DNA of 16,639 bases from Rhodanobacteraceae bacterium UBA703 (GCA_002297645.1 DBMH01000233.1:1-16639); one strand, 5' to 3'; shown: positions 1 through 7,382, counted from the first letter of the stretch. Program-made: numbers and translations. The notes: generated by a model from the sequence alone, not told the origin.

Positions 1-1536
1 ATCGATCTCCCAGCGTGCGCCGACGCACAGGACGTGCGCGGCGGCGGCTTCGACGGCGGCCTCCGGCGGATACTGTTCGCGCAATTCCCCGACGAGTTCG
101 TCCATGCCGGTCGCGAGACGCAGGCGGTGCCCGGCGCTGGCGGCATCGGAATGATGATCGGTGGCGATACGCAGCGCGGGCACCGCGACGTCGCCGTAGA
201 AGCCGGCGAGCGCCGCGGCCACGTCGTCGTCGCGTCCGGCGGCGCGACGCTCCTCGACGAACTCGCCTGCGAGGTCCGCTGCCTCCTCGACGTCGCCGGC
301 GAGCAGCCGCTGGTACAGCTGCTGCGGTGGCGCCAGCGCGCTCTCGCTGCCGAGCAGCACTTCGAGGAAGCGCAGCGACGGCAGATAGCGGCCGATCACC
401 AGCAGGCAGACGGTCAGCGGCGTCGACAGGATCAGGCCGATCGGCCCCCACAGCGCCGTCCAGAACATCGCCGCCACGATGATCGACATCGCGCTGAGCC
501 CGGTGCTCGACCCGTACAGCCACGGCTCGACGACGTTGCCGCACAGGAGTTCCAGCACGAGGACCAGGCCGATGGTCCACAGCACCATGCTCCAGTCCGG
601 AGATACGGCGAACGCCAGCGCGATCGGGAACACCGCCGAGACGATCGGACCGACGTAGGGCACGAAACGCATGACGGCGGCGACGAGTCCCCACAACGCC
701 GCGGCCGGGACACCGATCCACCACAGGCCGAACCCCATCGGCAAGGCATAGCAGGCGTTGATCAGGAACTGCATGCGCAGGTATCGGCCGATGCGCTCGG
801 ATGCCTCGTCCATCGCGTCGGTGGCGGCGTGCAGGTCGCCGCCGGCGAGGCGCAGCATGCGATCGCGCAGGTCGCGCCGGTCCATCAGGATCAGGATCAC
901 GAACAGCAGCGCGATGCCGGCCGTGGCGACCGGCTCGCTGACGCGGCCGAGCCAGTCCAGGACGATGCGCGTCGGGCGCGATTCCGGCCCGACGATCTCG
1001 ACCTTCTGCACGGCGCCCGGCGGACTGGCCGGTTTCGGCTGTGCGGAATCGATCTCCTTCTGGACGGTCTGCAGCGTCGTCAGCGCGCCGCTCCAGGCGC
1101 CGGGCTCGGTCGCCACCTCGCGCAGCGCGTGCAGCTTGGTGCGGATCGTGCTGCGGTACGTCGGCAGGTCGGCGCTCAGCGCCGTGAGCTGGCTCACCAC
1201 GTAGACGCTGGTTCCGGCCAGCGCGCCGAGCGCCAGCAGCACGACGAGAAAGACCGACGCCGCGCGCGGCAATCCCCAGCGGCAGAGCCGGCGCACCGGC
1301 GGATCGAGCAGGAAGCCGAACAAGGCGGCGAGCGCGAGCGGAATCAGCAACGAGCGCCCGAAGTACAGGGCCGCCACGAGCAGGGTCGCGATCGAGAGGC
1401 CGATGAATACGCGCAGGGCAGGAACGAGCGCAACCAGGGTCGCCGCCGTCGCATCGGGCCCGGCGGCGGTCCCGTCCGCGGCGGAAGCGCCGGGTCGAAC
1501 GGAATGAACCGCCGATGCATCGGACTCTCGAGACAT
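1..1536 (-). CDS. AI-2E/PerM family permease, 3' end cut by window edge
   Basis: The frame reads from an ATG at 1536 to the left edge without a stop (512 codons seen), so the C-terminus is missing. Several hydrophobic segments are visible: residues about 37-75 (LVALVPALRVFIGLSIATLL, then an LLIPLALAALFGFLLDPPVR stretch typical of the family), about 80-105, a long soluble loop of roughly 100 residues, then a membrane cluster ending near residue 385 with GLILSTPLTVCLLVIGRYLP. This layout matches the AI-2E transporter (PerM/YdiK/TqsA) superfamily. Family members are usually about 350-380 residues, but this one continues with at least 125 more, mostly acidic and Ala-rich soluble residues. The start lies 92 bp after the alr stop and has a G-rich Shine-Dalgarno region (GGGGGCGGGGC). 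The substrate cannot be told from sequence; the family includes autoinducer-2 exporters and ion antiporters. Confidence 0.88.
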   Translation of the reverse strand, partial: MSRESDASAVHSVRPGASAADGTAAGPDATAATLVALVPALRVFIGLSIATLLVAALYFGRSLLIPLALAALFGFLLDPPVRRLCRWGLPRAASVFLVVLLALGALAGTSVYVVSQLTALSADLPTYRSTIRTKLHALREVATEPGAWSGALTTLQTVQKEIDSAQPKPASPPGAVQKVEIVGPESRPTRIVLDWLGRVSEPVATAGIALLFVILILMDRRDLRDRMLRLAGGDLHAATDAMDEASERIGRYLRMQFLINACYALPMGFGLWWIGVPAAALWGLVAAVMRFVPYVGPIVSAVFPIALAFAVSPDWSMVLWTIGLVLVLELLCGNVVEPWLYGSSTGLSAMSIIVAAMFWTALWGPIGLILSTPLTVCLLVIGRYLPSLRFLEVLLGSESALAPPQQLYQRLLAGDVEEAADLAGEFVEERRAAGRDDDVAAALAGFYGDVAVPALRIATDHHSDAASAGHRLRLATGMDELVGELREQYPPEAAVEAAAAHVLCVGARWEID

Positions 1537-1628
1537 GCCCCGCCCCCGTCACCGCGGTCCGTCAGGACCCTCGGCGCGGATCATGCCACCCGAACGCTTT
1601 CACATGAAAATCACGCGAGCCAAGCCGT

Positions 1629-2708
1629 TCAGCTTTCGTCCTCGACGAAACGCACGCGCCGCGTCACGCCGCAGGTGAGTTCGTAGCCGATCGTGCCCGC
1701 GCGCTCGGCGATCTCCTCGACCGGCAGGCCACGCCCCCACAGCACCACGTCGCTGCCGACCTGGACGCCGGGAACACCGCGCAGGTCGATCGTGATCAGG
1801 TCCATCGACACGCGGCCGATCACGCTCGCGCGCGCGCCACCGACCAGGACCGGGGTACCGGCACCCGCCTGGCGCGGATAGCCATCGCCGTAGCCGATCG
1901 CGGCAACGCCGACCACCATGTCCTCTGGCGCCTCCCAGGTCGCCGCGTAGCCGATGCGTTCGCCGCGGCGGATCCGGTTGATCGCGATCAGCCGCGTGGA
2001 CAGGGTCATCGCGGGGCGAAAGCCGAAGTCCGCGCCGATGCGGCCGGCGACGACCGAAATGCCGTACAGCGCCCCGCCGGCACGCACCCACTGCCCCTGC
2101 GCTTCGGGCCAACCGAGAATGCCGGCCGAGTTCGACAGCGAACGCTCGCCCTCGAGGCCGGAAACGCCGCGCTCGAAGCGCTCGATCTGGTGCGTGGTCA
2201 AGGCGTCGTCGAACGCATCCGAATTCGCGAAGTGCGTCATCAGCACGATGTCGCGATCGACGCCCGGCAGCGCCCGCAAGCGTGCATGCACCTCGCGCAC
2301 GCGCTCGGGCGGAAAGCCGAGCCGATGCATGCCGGTGTCGATCTTCAGCCACACGCGCAGCGGACGCGGATCGGCGTCGGCGGCGAGCAGTCCGAGTTGC
2401 GCGTCGTGATGGATCACCGCGTCGAGCTTGAGCCGGCGCATCTCGGCGAGGTCGCCCGCCTCGTCCGGTCCGGACAGCACGACGATGCGCTGCGAGGCGC
2501 CGGCTGCGCGCAGGCGCTGGCCATCGGCGATCGAAGCGACACCGAACGCATCGGCCCCCTCGAGTGCGCGCGCGACGCGCTCCAGGCCGTGCCCGTAGCC
2601 GTCGGCCTTGACCACGGCCATGACCTTCGTGCCCGGTGCGAGTTCGCGCACGCGGCGCAGGTTCTCGCGCAGGGCGCCGAGGTGGATGGTGGCGGAGGCG
2701 GCGCGCAT
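1629..2708 (-). CDS. alr: Alanine racemase
   Basis: This 359-residue protein has the usual length of a PLP-dependent alanine racemase. The enzyme interconverts L- and D-alanine in the cytoplasm for peptidoglycan synthesis. The N-terminal barrel carries AVVKADGYGHG with the PLP lysine K34. The second catalytic base is Y254 in IGYAATW, and IGYGDGYPR (271-279) and GRVSMDL (298-304) are family landmarks of the C-terminal beta domain. The ATG start gives the expected N-terminus (RAASATIHLGALRENLRRVR) but has only a weak Shine-Dalgarno sequence. It lies downstream of dnaB in the same orientation after a 383-bp gap, an order seen in related gammaproteobacteria. A candidate -10 sequence (TACAAT, 2963-2968) suggests it has its own promoter. 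In related genomes the gene may be called dadX; nothing here marks it as the catabolic form. Confidence 0.97.
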   Translation of the reverse strand: MRAASATIHLGALRENLRRVRELAPGTKVMAVVKADGYGHGLERVARALEGADAFGVASIADGQRLRAAGASQRIVVLSGPDEAGDLAEMRRLKLDAVIHHDAQLGLLAADADPRPLRVWLKIDTGMHRLGFPPERVREVHARLRALPGVDRDIVLMTHFANSDAFDDALTTHQIERFERGVSGLEGERSLSNSAGILGWPEAQGQWVRAGGALYGISVVAGRIGADFGFRPAMTLSTRLIAINRIRRGERIGYAATWEAPEDMVVGVAAIGYGDGYPRQAGAGTPVLVGGARASVIGRVSMDLITIDLRGVPGVQVGSDVVLWGRGLPVEEIAERAGTIGYELTCGVTRRVRFVEDES

Positions 2709-3091
2709 CAGGACGACGCTCGCGAAGACGCGCGACGATGCCGCATTCCGGCGTTCACCGGGAGGCCCTCAGCCATCGCCTGCGGGATGCATTCTGTACC
2801 AACGGTCGCGGCGATCGGCGGCATGGTGGAAAGTCGACTCCGTTGAGGGAGGAACGTACCCGCGGATTGGAACGCGCGAATCCGGCGTTCCCGGGACGTC
2901 GATCGGGCGGAAATCTGGCACGCCAGAGGAAGATCCCGTCTCCGGTCCTGCATATCCGCGGGATTGTATCGGAGGCTCATGACACGGACATCTCGCCGCA
3001 ACCGCCGGAATCGCCGCCTGCGATGCATGGTGCGCGCGTCACCGAGCGCGCCCGGGCGGGAGATGTTCCGGATCCCGACGCGGCTCGGCCG
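2709..3091. other. dnaB-alr intergenic region, no confident gene
   Basis: These 383 bp separate the dnaB stop from the alr start. A short GC hairpin (GCGGC-CGA-GCCGC) directly follows the dnaB stop on the minus strand but lacks a T-tract. A TACAAT -10-like sequence lies at 2963-2968. A stop-free Arg/Ser-rich reading frame ends in a TGATG overlap with the alr start, but its composition looks like non-coding sequence. Confidence 0.6.
2963..2968 (-). promoter_or_regulatory. Candidate -10 element (TACAAT) for alr
   Basis: On the minus strand TACAAT matches the sigma70 -10 consensus at 5 of 6 positions. No good -35 hexamer is found 16-18 bp upstream. A transcript from here would carry a 5' leader of about 250 nt before the alr ATG. 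Confidence 0.35.
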
Positions 3092-4480
3092 CTACTCGAA
3101 CGATCCGGAATAGCCGCCGCTGGCGAGGTTCTCGAAACGCGTGTACTGGCCGAGGAAGGCGAGCTTCACGGATCCGGTCGGGCCGTTGCGCTGCTTGCCG
3201 ATGATGATCTCGGCGACGCCCTTCTCGCCCGACTCCGGGTTGTAGTACTCGTCGCGGTAGATGAACATGATGACGTCGGCGTCCTGCTCGATCGCGCCCG
3301 ATTCGCGCAGGTCGGACATCATCGGCCGCTTGTCCGCGCGCTGCTCGAGCGAGCGGTTGAGCTGGGAGAGCGCGATCACCGGAACGTTCAGCTCCTTCGC
3401 CAGCGCCTTCAGGCTGCGCGAGATCTCGGAGATCTCGGTAGCGCGGTTCTCCTTCGTTCCCGGCACCTGCATGAGCTGCAGGTAGTCGATCACGATGAGG
3501 CCGAGGTCGTGCTCGCGCTTCAGGCGCCGCGAGCGCGAGCGCAGTTCACCCGGGCTAAGCGCCGGCGTGTCGTCGATGAAGATCTTCGCGTCCGACAGCA
3601 GCGTGATCGCGTTGGTCACGCGCGGCCACTCTTCCTCGGCGAGGTCGCCCGTGCGCAGGTTCTGCGCATTGATGTGCCCCATCGACGAGATCAGTCGAAA
3701 CGCCAGCTGAGAAGCCGACATTTCCATCGAGAAGATCGCGACGGCCTTCTTCGTGCGCATCGCCGCGTTCTCGGCCATGTTGACGGAGAACGCGGTCTTT
3801 CCCATCGACGGCCGCGCCGCGATGATGATGAGATCCGACGGCTGCAGACCGGCCGTCATCTGGTCCAGGTCGATGAAGCCGGTCGGCAGGCCCGTGACGG
3901 AACCGCGGTTCTCGTATCGGTGATGCAGGATCTGGAAGGCTTCCTTGACCGCCGAACGCATCGACACGAAGCCCTTGCGCCCGCGCGCGCCGGCCTCGGC
4001 GATCAGGAACACCTTCTTCTCGGCGTTCTCGAGCAGCTCCTGGCTGGAACGCCCCTCGGGCCGGAACGCGTCGCCGGCGATCTCGGTGCCGGCGTCGATC
4101 ATCTGCCGCAGCACCGACTTCTCGCGCACGATGTCGGCGTAGGCGGTGATGTTCGCCGCGCTCGGCGTCGAGTTCGCCAGCTCGATGACGTAACCCGCCC
4201 CGCCGACCATGTCGCCGAGGTCCTGCGTCTGGAACCATTCGCCGAGCGTGACCGCGTCGTAGGGCATGCCCTTCTCGGACAGGTCGCCGATCGCCCGGAA
4301 GATCAGGCGATGGTCGCGGCGGTAGAAATCGTCCTCGGTGAGGCGATCGGCGATGCGGTCCCAGGATTCCGGCGCCAGCATGAGGCCGCCGAGCACGGCC
4401 TGCTCGGCTTCGATCGAATGCGGCGGGACGCGCAACGCTTCGATGTTGGAGACGGGAATGCGTTCGATCGGCGAGGACAT
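3092..4480 (-). CDS. dnaB: Replicative DNA helicase DnaB
   Basis: This 462-residue protein is the hexameric replicative helicase that unwinds the fork and recruits primase. The N-terminal DnaB domain (about 16-120) begins RVPPHSIEAEQAVLGGLML. The RecA-like domain (about 190-455) has the Walker A motif ARPSMGKTA with K228 and T229, SMEMS with E253, Walker B LIVIDYLQL with D332, LSQLNRSLE (371-379), and the arginine-finger-type loop KQRNGPTG (429-436). Length and motifs are normal, and no intein is present. The ATG at 4480 gives the standard N-terminus although no clear Shine-Dalgarno sequence precedes it. It lies downstream of rplI but is separated by a strong terminator, so it is probably transcribed from its own promoter (TAGTAT at 4516-4521). 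Confidence 0.98.
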   Translation of the reverse strand: MSSPIERIPVSNIEALRVPPHSIEAEQAVLGGLMLAPESWDRIADRLTEDDFYRRDHRLIFRAIGDLSEKGMPYDAVTLGEWFQTQDLGDMVGGAGYVIELANSTPSAANITAYADIVREKSVLRQMIDAGTEIAGDAFRPEGRSSQELLENAEKKVFLIAEAGARGRKGFVSMRSAVKEAFQILHHRYENRGSVTGLPTGFIDLDQMTAGLQPSDLIIIAARPSMGKTAFSVNMAENAAMRTKKAVAIFSMEMSASQLAFRLISSMGHINAQNLRTGDLAEEEWPRVTNAITLLSDAKIFIDDTPALSPGELRSRSRRLKREHDLGLIVIDYLQLMQVPGTKENRATEISEISRSLKALAKELNVPVIALSQLNRSLEQRADKRPMMSDLRESGAIEQDADVIMFIYRDEYYNPESGEKGVAEIIIGKQRNGPTGSVKLAFLGQYTRFENLASGGYSGSFE

Positions 4481-4515
4481 GGAAGGCGGAACGGCACGAT
4501 GTCGGCAGGCGTCGA

Positions 4516-4521
4516 ATACTA
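4516..4521 (-). promoter_or_regulatory. Candidate -10 element (TAGTAT) of dnaB
   Basis: On the minus strand TAGTATTCG lies about 36 bp upstream of the dnaB ATG and gives a plausible 30-nt 5' UTR. The same nine-base string TAGTATTCG occurs in the candidate promoter upstream of rpsF (6102-6094). No clear -35 hexamer is seen. Confidence 0.4.
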
Positions 4522-4574
4522 AGCCGCCGTCTCAGAGCCTGCGATGGACAAGTGCGGGATAACCCGGGGAAATC

Positions 4575-4583
4575 TGTGGACAA
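4575..4583 (-). promoter_or_regulatory. Near-consensus DnaA box upstream of dnaB
   Basis: The minus strand reads TTGTCCACA, one mismatch from the classical DnaA box TTATCCACA. It lies about 55-65 bp upstream of the candidate dnaB -10, next to degenerate relatives (GGGATAACC at 4557-4565, and CCTGTGCGC twice at about 4585-4604). Binding by DnaA is inferred only. Confidence 0.3.
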
Positions 4584-4626
4584 CCCTGTGCGCAGCCTGT
4601 GCGCGGACGGGCATCGGCGCAACGAA

Positions 4627-4650
4627 AACGGGCGCCTCGCGGCGCCCGTT
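4627..4650 (-). terminator. Intrinsic terminator of the rpsF-rpsR-rplI operon
   Basis: A perfect 10-bp stem (AACGGGCGCC / GGCGCCCGTT) closes on a 4-nt loop and is followed on the minus strand by TTCGTT, so the transcript ends GUUUUCGUU. It lies 40 bp after the rplI stop. A C(UUCG)G tetraloop hairpin (4669-4680) lies between the stop and the terminator and may stabilise the 3' end. Confidence 0.85.
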
Positions 4651-4690
4651 CCGTCGGCCGGAGCGGATCCCCCGAAGGGGCCGCGGACCG

Positions 4691-5140
4691 TCAGTCCTCG
4701 GACACGACGACGACCTTGACGCGCGTGTCGATGTCGGCGTGCAGGTGGAGCTGAACCTCGAACTCGCCGATGTGGCGGATCGGACCGTCCGACATGACCA
4801 CTTCGCTCTTGTCGAGCGCGGCGCCCGCGTTCGTGAACGCATCGGCGATGTCGCGCGGACCGACCGAGCCGAACAGCTTGCCTTCGGGGCTCGCATTGGC
4901 CTTGATCGTGACCGACAGGTCCTCGAACTGCGCCTTGCGCGCTTCGGCGCCGGCCAGCTGCTGGTTCGCGCGCGCTTCGTATTCGGCGCGGCGCTGCTCG
5001 AACTCGGCGATGTTCGCCGCCGTCGCGGCGGTCGCCTTGCCCTGCGGGACCAGGTAGTTGCGGCCGTAGCCCGGCTTCACGTTGACCTTGTCGCCAAGGT
5101 TGCCGAGGTTCTTCACTTTCTGGAGAAGGATGAGTTCCAT
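4691..5140 (-). CDS. rplI: 50S ribosomal protein L9
   Basis: This 149-residue protein is the normal length for bL9, the large-subunit protein that binds 23S rRNA near the base of the L1 stalk. The N-terminal signature MELILLQKVKNLGNLGD and VKPGYGRNYLVPQGKA (residues 22-37) are diagnostic. A long charged helix (about 41-75) joins to the C-terminal domain, which carries GKLFGSVGPRDIADAF (87-102). The start has AGGAAA 8 nt upstream. It is the last gene of the ribosomal operon, 100 bp after rpsR, and is followed by a strong terminator. Confidence 0.98.
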   Translation of the reverse strand: MELILLQKVKNLGNLGDKVNVKPGYGRNYLVPQGKATAATAANIAEFEQRRAEYEARANQQLAGAEARKAQFEDLSVTIKANASPEGKLFGSVGPRDIADAFTNAGAALDKSEVVMSDGPIRHIGEFEVQLHLHADIDTRVKVVVVSED

Positions 5141-5210
5141 CGTGTGTTTCCTGATTCGTTAGCGTCGGAATACCCGGCGCAGCTTGCGCTGTCCGAATGC
5201 GCGGTCATGC

Positions 5211-5231
5211 GGAACCGGCGGCGCCGGCTCC
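5211..5231 (-). repeat. Hairpin in the rpsR-rplI spacer
   Basis: On the minus strand GGAGCCGGC pairs with GCCGGTTCC (9 bp with one G-U pair) around a 3-nt loop, starting about 9 nt after the rpsR stop. No T-tract follows, so it is more likely an RNA-processing or stability element than a terminator. Confidence 0.45.
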
Positions 5232-5240
5232 GCAGGGACG

Positions 5241-5465
5241 TCAATGCGCGTCGCTGTAAGGCAGCAGCGCGAGGAAGCGCGCGTGCTCGACGGCGGCCCC
5301 GAGCATGCGCTGGTAGCGCGCCTTGGTGCCGGTGATGCGGCTCGGAACGATCTTGCCGGTCTCGCTGATGTACTGGCGCAGCAGGTTCAGATCCTTGTAA
5401 TCGATATCGGTCGCGCCTTCGGCGGTGAAACGGCAGAACTTCTTGCGGCGGAAGAACTTGGACAT
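5241..5465 (-). CDS. rpsR: 30S ribosomal protein S18
   Basis: This 74-residue protein is bS18, which pairs with S6 on the small-subunit platform. The signature FFRRKKFCRFTAEG at the N-terminus and the central DYKDLNLLRQYISETGKIVPSRITGTKARYQR region (written across about residues 22-53) identify it. It keeps a single cysteine near the N-terminus (C11), not a zinc-ribbon set. The ATG has AGGAG 8 nt upstream. The gene lies 30 bp after rpsF. Confidence 0.98.
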   Translation of the reverse strand: MSKFFRRKKFCRFTAEGATDIDYKDLNLLRQYISETGKIVPSRITGTKARYQRMLGAAVEHARFLALLPYSDAH

Positions 5466-5495
5466 GATGTTTTCTCCTAGGACTGGGGCGGGCGC

Positions 5496-5936
5496 TTATT
5501 CGGCAGCCGGTTCGGCGGCGGCTTCCTCGCGCGGAGCGCGCTCGCGGCGCGGACGGTCGTCGTCCGAATCGCCGAAGCCGAAGCCTTCGTCGTCGCGGCG
5601 GCGGCCGCCCTTGTCGTCCTTGTTCTTCATGATCGGCGACATTTCCGTCACCGCGTTCTCGCGCTTGATGATCAGGTGGCGCAGCACGGCGTCGTTGAAG
5701 CGGAAGCCGGACTCGAGTTCGGACAGCACCGACTGGCTGCACTCGATGTTCATCAGCACGTAGTGGGCCTTGGCCAGGTGCTGGATCGGATAGGCCAGCT
5801 GGCGGCGGCCCCAGTCCTCGAGGCGGTGGATCTTGCCGCCGTCGTTCTCGATCAGCGCCTTGTAGCGCTCGATCATGGCGGGAACCTGCTCGCTCTGGTC
5901 CGGATGGACCATGAAGACGACTTCATAGTGACGCAT
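5496..5936 (-). CDS. rpsF: 30S ribosomal protein S6
   Basis: This 146-residue protein is bS6, the binding partner of S18 on 16S rRNA. It begins MRHYEVVFMVHPDQSEQVP and carries the conserved EDWGRRQLAYPIQHLAKAHY stretch. The tail after residue about 112 is low-complexity and charged (GFGFGDSDDDRPRRERAP, then EEAAAEPAAE), as is common for the variable S6 C-terminus; E. coli S6 also has a variable, Glu-rich end. The frame is open further upstream to 6125, but the MRHYEV start is chosen because it matches the family and has AAGGAG 6 nt before it. It is first in the operon rpsF-rpsR-rplI. Confidence 0.97.
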   Translation of the reverse strand: MRHYEVVFMVHPDQSEQVPAMIERYKALIENDGGKIHRLEDWGRRQLAYPIQHLAKAHYVLMNIECSQSVLSELESGFRFNDAVLRHLIIKRENAVTEMSPIMKNKDDKGGRRRDDEGFGFGDSDDDRPRRERAPREEAAAEPAAE

Positions 5937-6096
5937 GGGTGACTCCTTGTGGGTATCGCGGCGGCCAATCCGCCGGACAGCCTCCCGCGACGCGGTGAGG
6001 CAAGGCCCTCGCTTCGCTGACGAAACACCGCTTGCGGCGGGTTCGTCCGCTTGCACGGCGCCAGGGAAAGCGGCACCCGAAGCAAAGGGGGCGCGA
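5937..6096 (-). promoter_or_regulatory. 5' leader of rpsF, candidate S6:S18 autoregulatory RNA
   Basis: From the candidate promoter the transcript would have a leader of about 150 nt. Close to the Shine-Dalgarno sequence (5943-5948) lies a perfect 6-bp hairpin CGGCGG-ATTGG-CCGCCG (5975-5959). S6:S18-binding leaders upstream of rpsF are known in many bacteria and carry a CCG-containing motif next to a stem. A CCG triplet is present here (TGTCCGG at about 5981-5975), but I cannot confirm the full consensus. Confidence 0.3.
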
Positions 6097-6125
6097 ATAC
6101 TAGGGGAATCAGGACTTTGGCGCAA
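6097..6125 (-). promoter_or_regulatory. Candidate promoter of the rpsF operon
   Basis: On the minus strand TTGCGC (6125-6120), a 17-bp spacer and TAGTAT (6102-6097) form a plausible sigma70 promoter. It overlaps the 3' end of the upstream membrane-protein gene. Confidence 0.5.
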
Positions 6126-6867
6126 GCGCCGGCTTCGCCGTCGGCGACGGCTTCGGTGGCGGATCCGGCTCGATGCGCTGGACGTTCTCGACCGGAAGAA
6201 TCAGCGAGCGCCCGGCTTCGCGATCGTAGACGAAGACATAGCCGCCGGTCGCACCGAGCCATGCGAAGCGCCGCCCCTGCTCCACGTCACCCGCCGCCTC
6301 GCCCAGCCAGACGCGCACGATCGCCGCCTCGCCCCGCTTGATCTCGTTCGCCCGGTACTGCGCGTACAGGGAGACGAAAACCCAGGCGTACAGCGGAACG
6401 ATCATCAGGTACGCGAACAGCTCCTGGTGCGGCTGGCCGAGCGACCACTCCAGGAACCGCACGCGCAGGCGCTGCCACGCCGACAGCTTCGGGACGCTCC
6501 GCAGGCGTTCGTGCTGCCGCAACTGGTATCTGCGGTATCTCGTGTTCCAGCGATCGAACAGCCAGCACAGGGGCAGCGTCGACAGCACCAGGACGATCGC
6601 CACCGGTTGCTGGATCCCCGCGACGAGAAAGTCGCCGATCTGCGACAGGGTCAGGACCGGAATGTCGAACTTCCGGTAGAAGCTGAAGTTGTAGAAGATG
6701 CCGACGCAGACGACGAGCAGGTAGCCGACCGAAAGAACCAGCGCCGGCTCGCGCTGCAAAAGCCGGGACAAATGCGGCAGCACGTCGTCCAGCGCCGATT
6801 CGGCGCCGCGCGCACGCGGCGCCAGGCGGCGAGCGGCATCCGCCTCTCCAAGGAGATCGCCGGCCAT
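6109..6867 (-). CDS. Predicted membrane protein of unknown function
   Basis: This 252-residue protein is not recognised as a named family. Three hydrophobic segments are evident: about 44-66 (ALVLSVGYLLVVCVGIFYNF), about 86-105 (QQPVAIVLVLSTLPLCWLF) and about 149-168 (ELFAYLMIVPLYAWVFVSLY). Segments 2 and 3 are separated by a very basic loop (RWNTRYRRYQLRQHERLR), probably cytoplasmic. The C-terminal part (about 175-235) is soluble and resembles a small beta domain (GGYVFVYDREAGRSLILPVENVQRIEP), followed by a Pro/Lys tail (DPPPKPSPTAKPALAPKS). The ATG follows an in-frame TGA by one codon, so it is the first possible ATG. GAGG sits only 1-2 nt before it, so translation may be coupled to the small ORF ending at 6871. 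The rpsF promoter overlaps its end. Confidence 0.75.
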   Translation of the reverse strand: MAGDLLGEADAARRLAPRARGAESALDDVLPHLSRLLQREPALVLSVGYLLVVCVGIFYNFSFYRKFDIPVLTLSQIGDFLVAGIQQPVAIVLVLSTLPLCWLFDRWNTRYRRYQLRQHERLRSVPKLSAWQRLRVRFLEWSLGQPHQELFAYLMIVPLYAWVFVSLYAQYRANEIKRGEAAIVRVWLGEAAGDVEQGRRFAWLGATGGYVFVYDREAGRSLILPVENVQRIEPDPPPKPSPTAKPALAPKS

Positions 6868-6870
6868 GCC

Positions 6871-6957
6871 TCAGCCCACCGCCGTGACGATGGAGCTCTC
6901 GTCGCCCTGCAAGGGACAAGCATTCATCTTCGGATCCGGAATTTCGAATTCACTCAT
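6871..6957 (-). CDS. Candidate 28-residue small protein upstream of the membrane protein
   Basis: An ATG at 6957 opens a 29-codon frame reading MSEFEIPDPKMNACPLQGDE followed by SSIVTAVG and a TGA. The stop is 3 nt before the ATG of the 252-residue membrane protein, the spacing expected for translational coupling. The N-terminal half is acidic and looks protein-like, with one cysteine at residue 14. The ribosome binding site is poor (GGGG 2-3 nt from the ATG). The family is not recognised. It could be a real small protein, a leader ORF or chance. Confidence 0.35.
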   Translation of the reverse strand: MSEFEIPDPKMNACPLQGDESSIVTAVG

Positions 6958-7151
6958 GCCCCGCGGTCCCACCCGACACCCCTTGCGCCACTGACGCACC
7001 GATGGCGGAGGGTACCGCACCCACCCGTCCGCTGAGTACGTGCCGTAGCCTCATCTCCCGGGACAGCGACGGCGTCGGCCCGCGAATCGAACTTGCCGAT
7101 TCTCCTGCTCCGACTTCCAGCATCGAACGCCTCGGCCATATCCCCCGGAAA

Positions 7152-7171
7152 GGCTCCTCAGGGGAGGCACC
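7152..7171 (-). terminator. Weak candidate terminator for the lan transcript
   Basis: On the minus strand GGTGCCTC-CCCT-GAGGAGCC forms an 8-bp stem with one mismatch and one G-U pair, followed by TTTCC. It is about 280 bp beyond the lanM stop. The T-tract is short. Confidence 0.3.
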
Positions 7172-7206
7172 GCTTTATCAACAAGCAACGGCGCACCCGT
7201 TCCGGG

Positions 7207-7232
7207 TCGCAATCGTATATTGGGTATTGCGA
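7207..7232. repeat. Inverted repeat TCGCAAT-N12-ATTGCGA
   Basis: Perfect 7-bp arms flank a 12-bp AT-rich centre (CGTATATTGGGT). The form resembles a transcription-factor operator or promoter overlap, in a region that is otherwise GC-rich. No regulator gene is adjacent. Confidence 0.5.
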
Positions 7233-7382
7233 GTCTCGCAGAGCCATTTCCTGCTGGACTCAACGACCTCGACGTCCTATTGCTGGCGACTTTTGGGGCG
7301 ATGAGCCAACTCTTCGACTCGCGCGGACATCTCGGTCTCCTGATGACCGCGCTCGACGATTCGGCGAACCGCTTCCGCCTGA

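Noticed and set aside
1598..1609. TTTCACATGAAA inverted repeat between alr and the permease
   Set aside because: It is only 5 bp per arm and does not match a known operator spacing.
34..1686. 550-codon open frame on the plus strand
   Set aside because: It is antisense to the AI-2E-type permease and has the Arg/Gln/His-rich composition of a shadow frame; the minus-strand translation has clear membrane segments and family motifs.
2708..3028. 106-codon minus frame touching the alr start
   Set aside because: The TGATG overlap is typical of coupled genes, but the Arg/Ser-rich translation and the lack of a ribosome binding site argue for chance.
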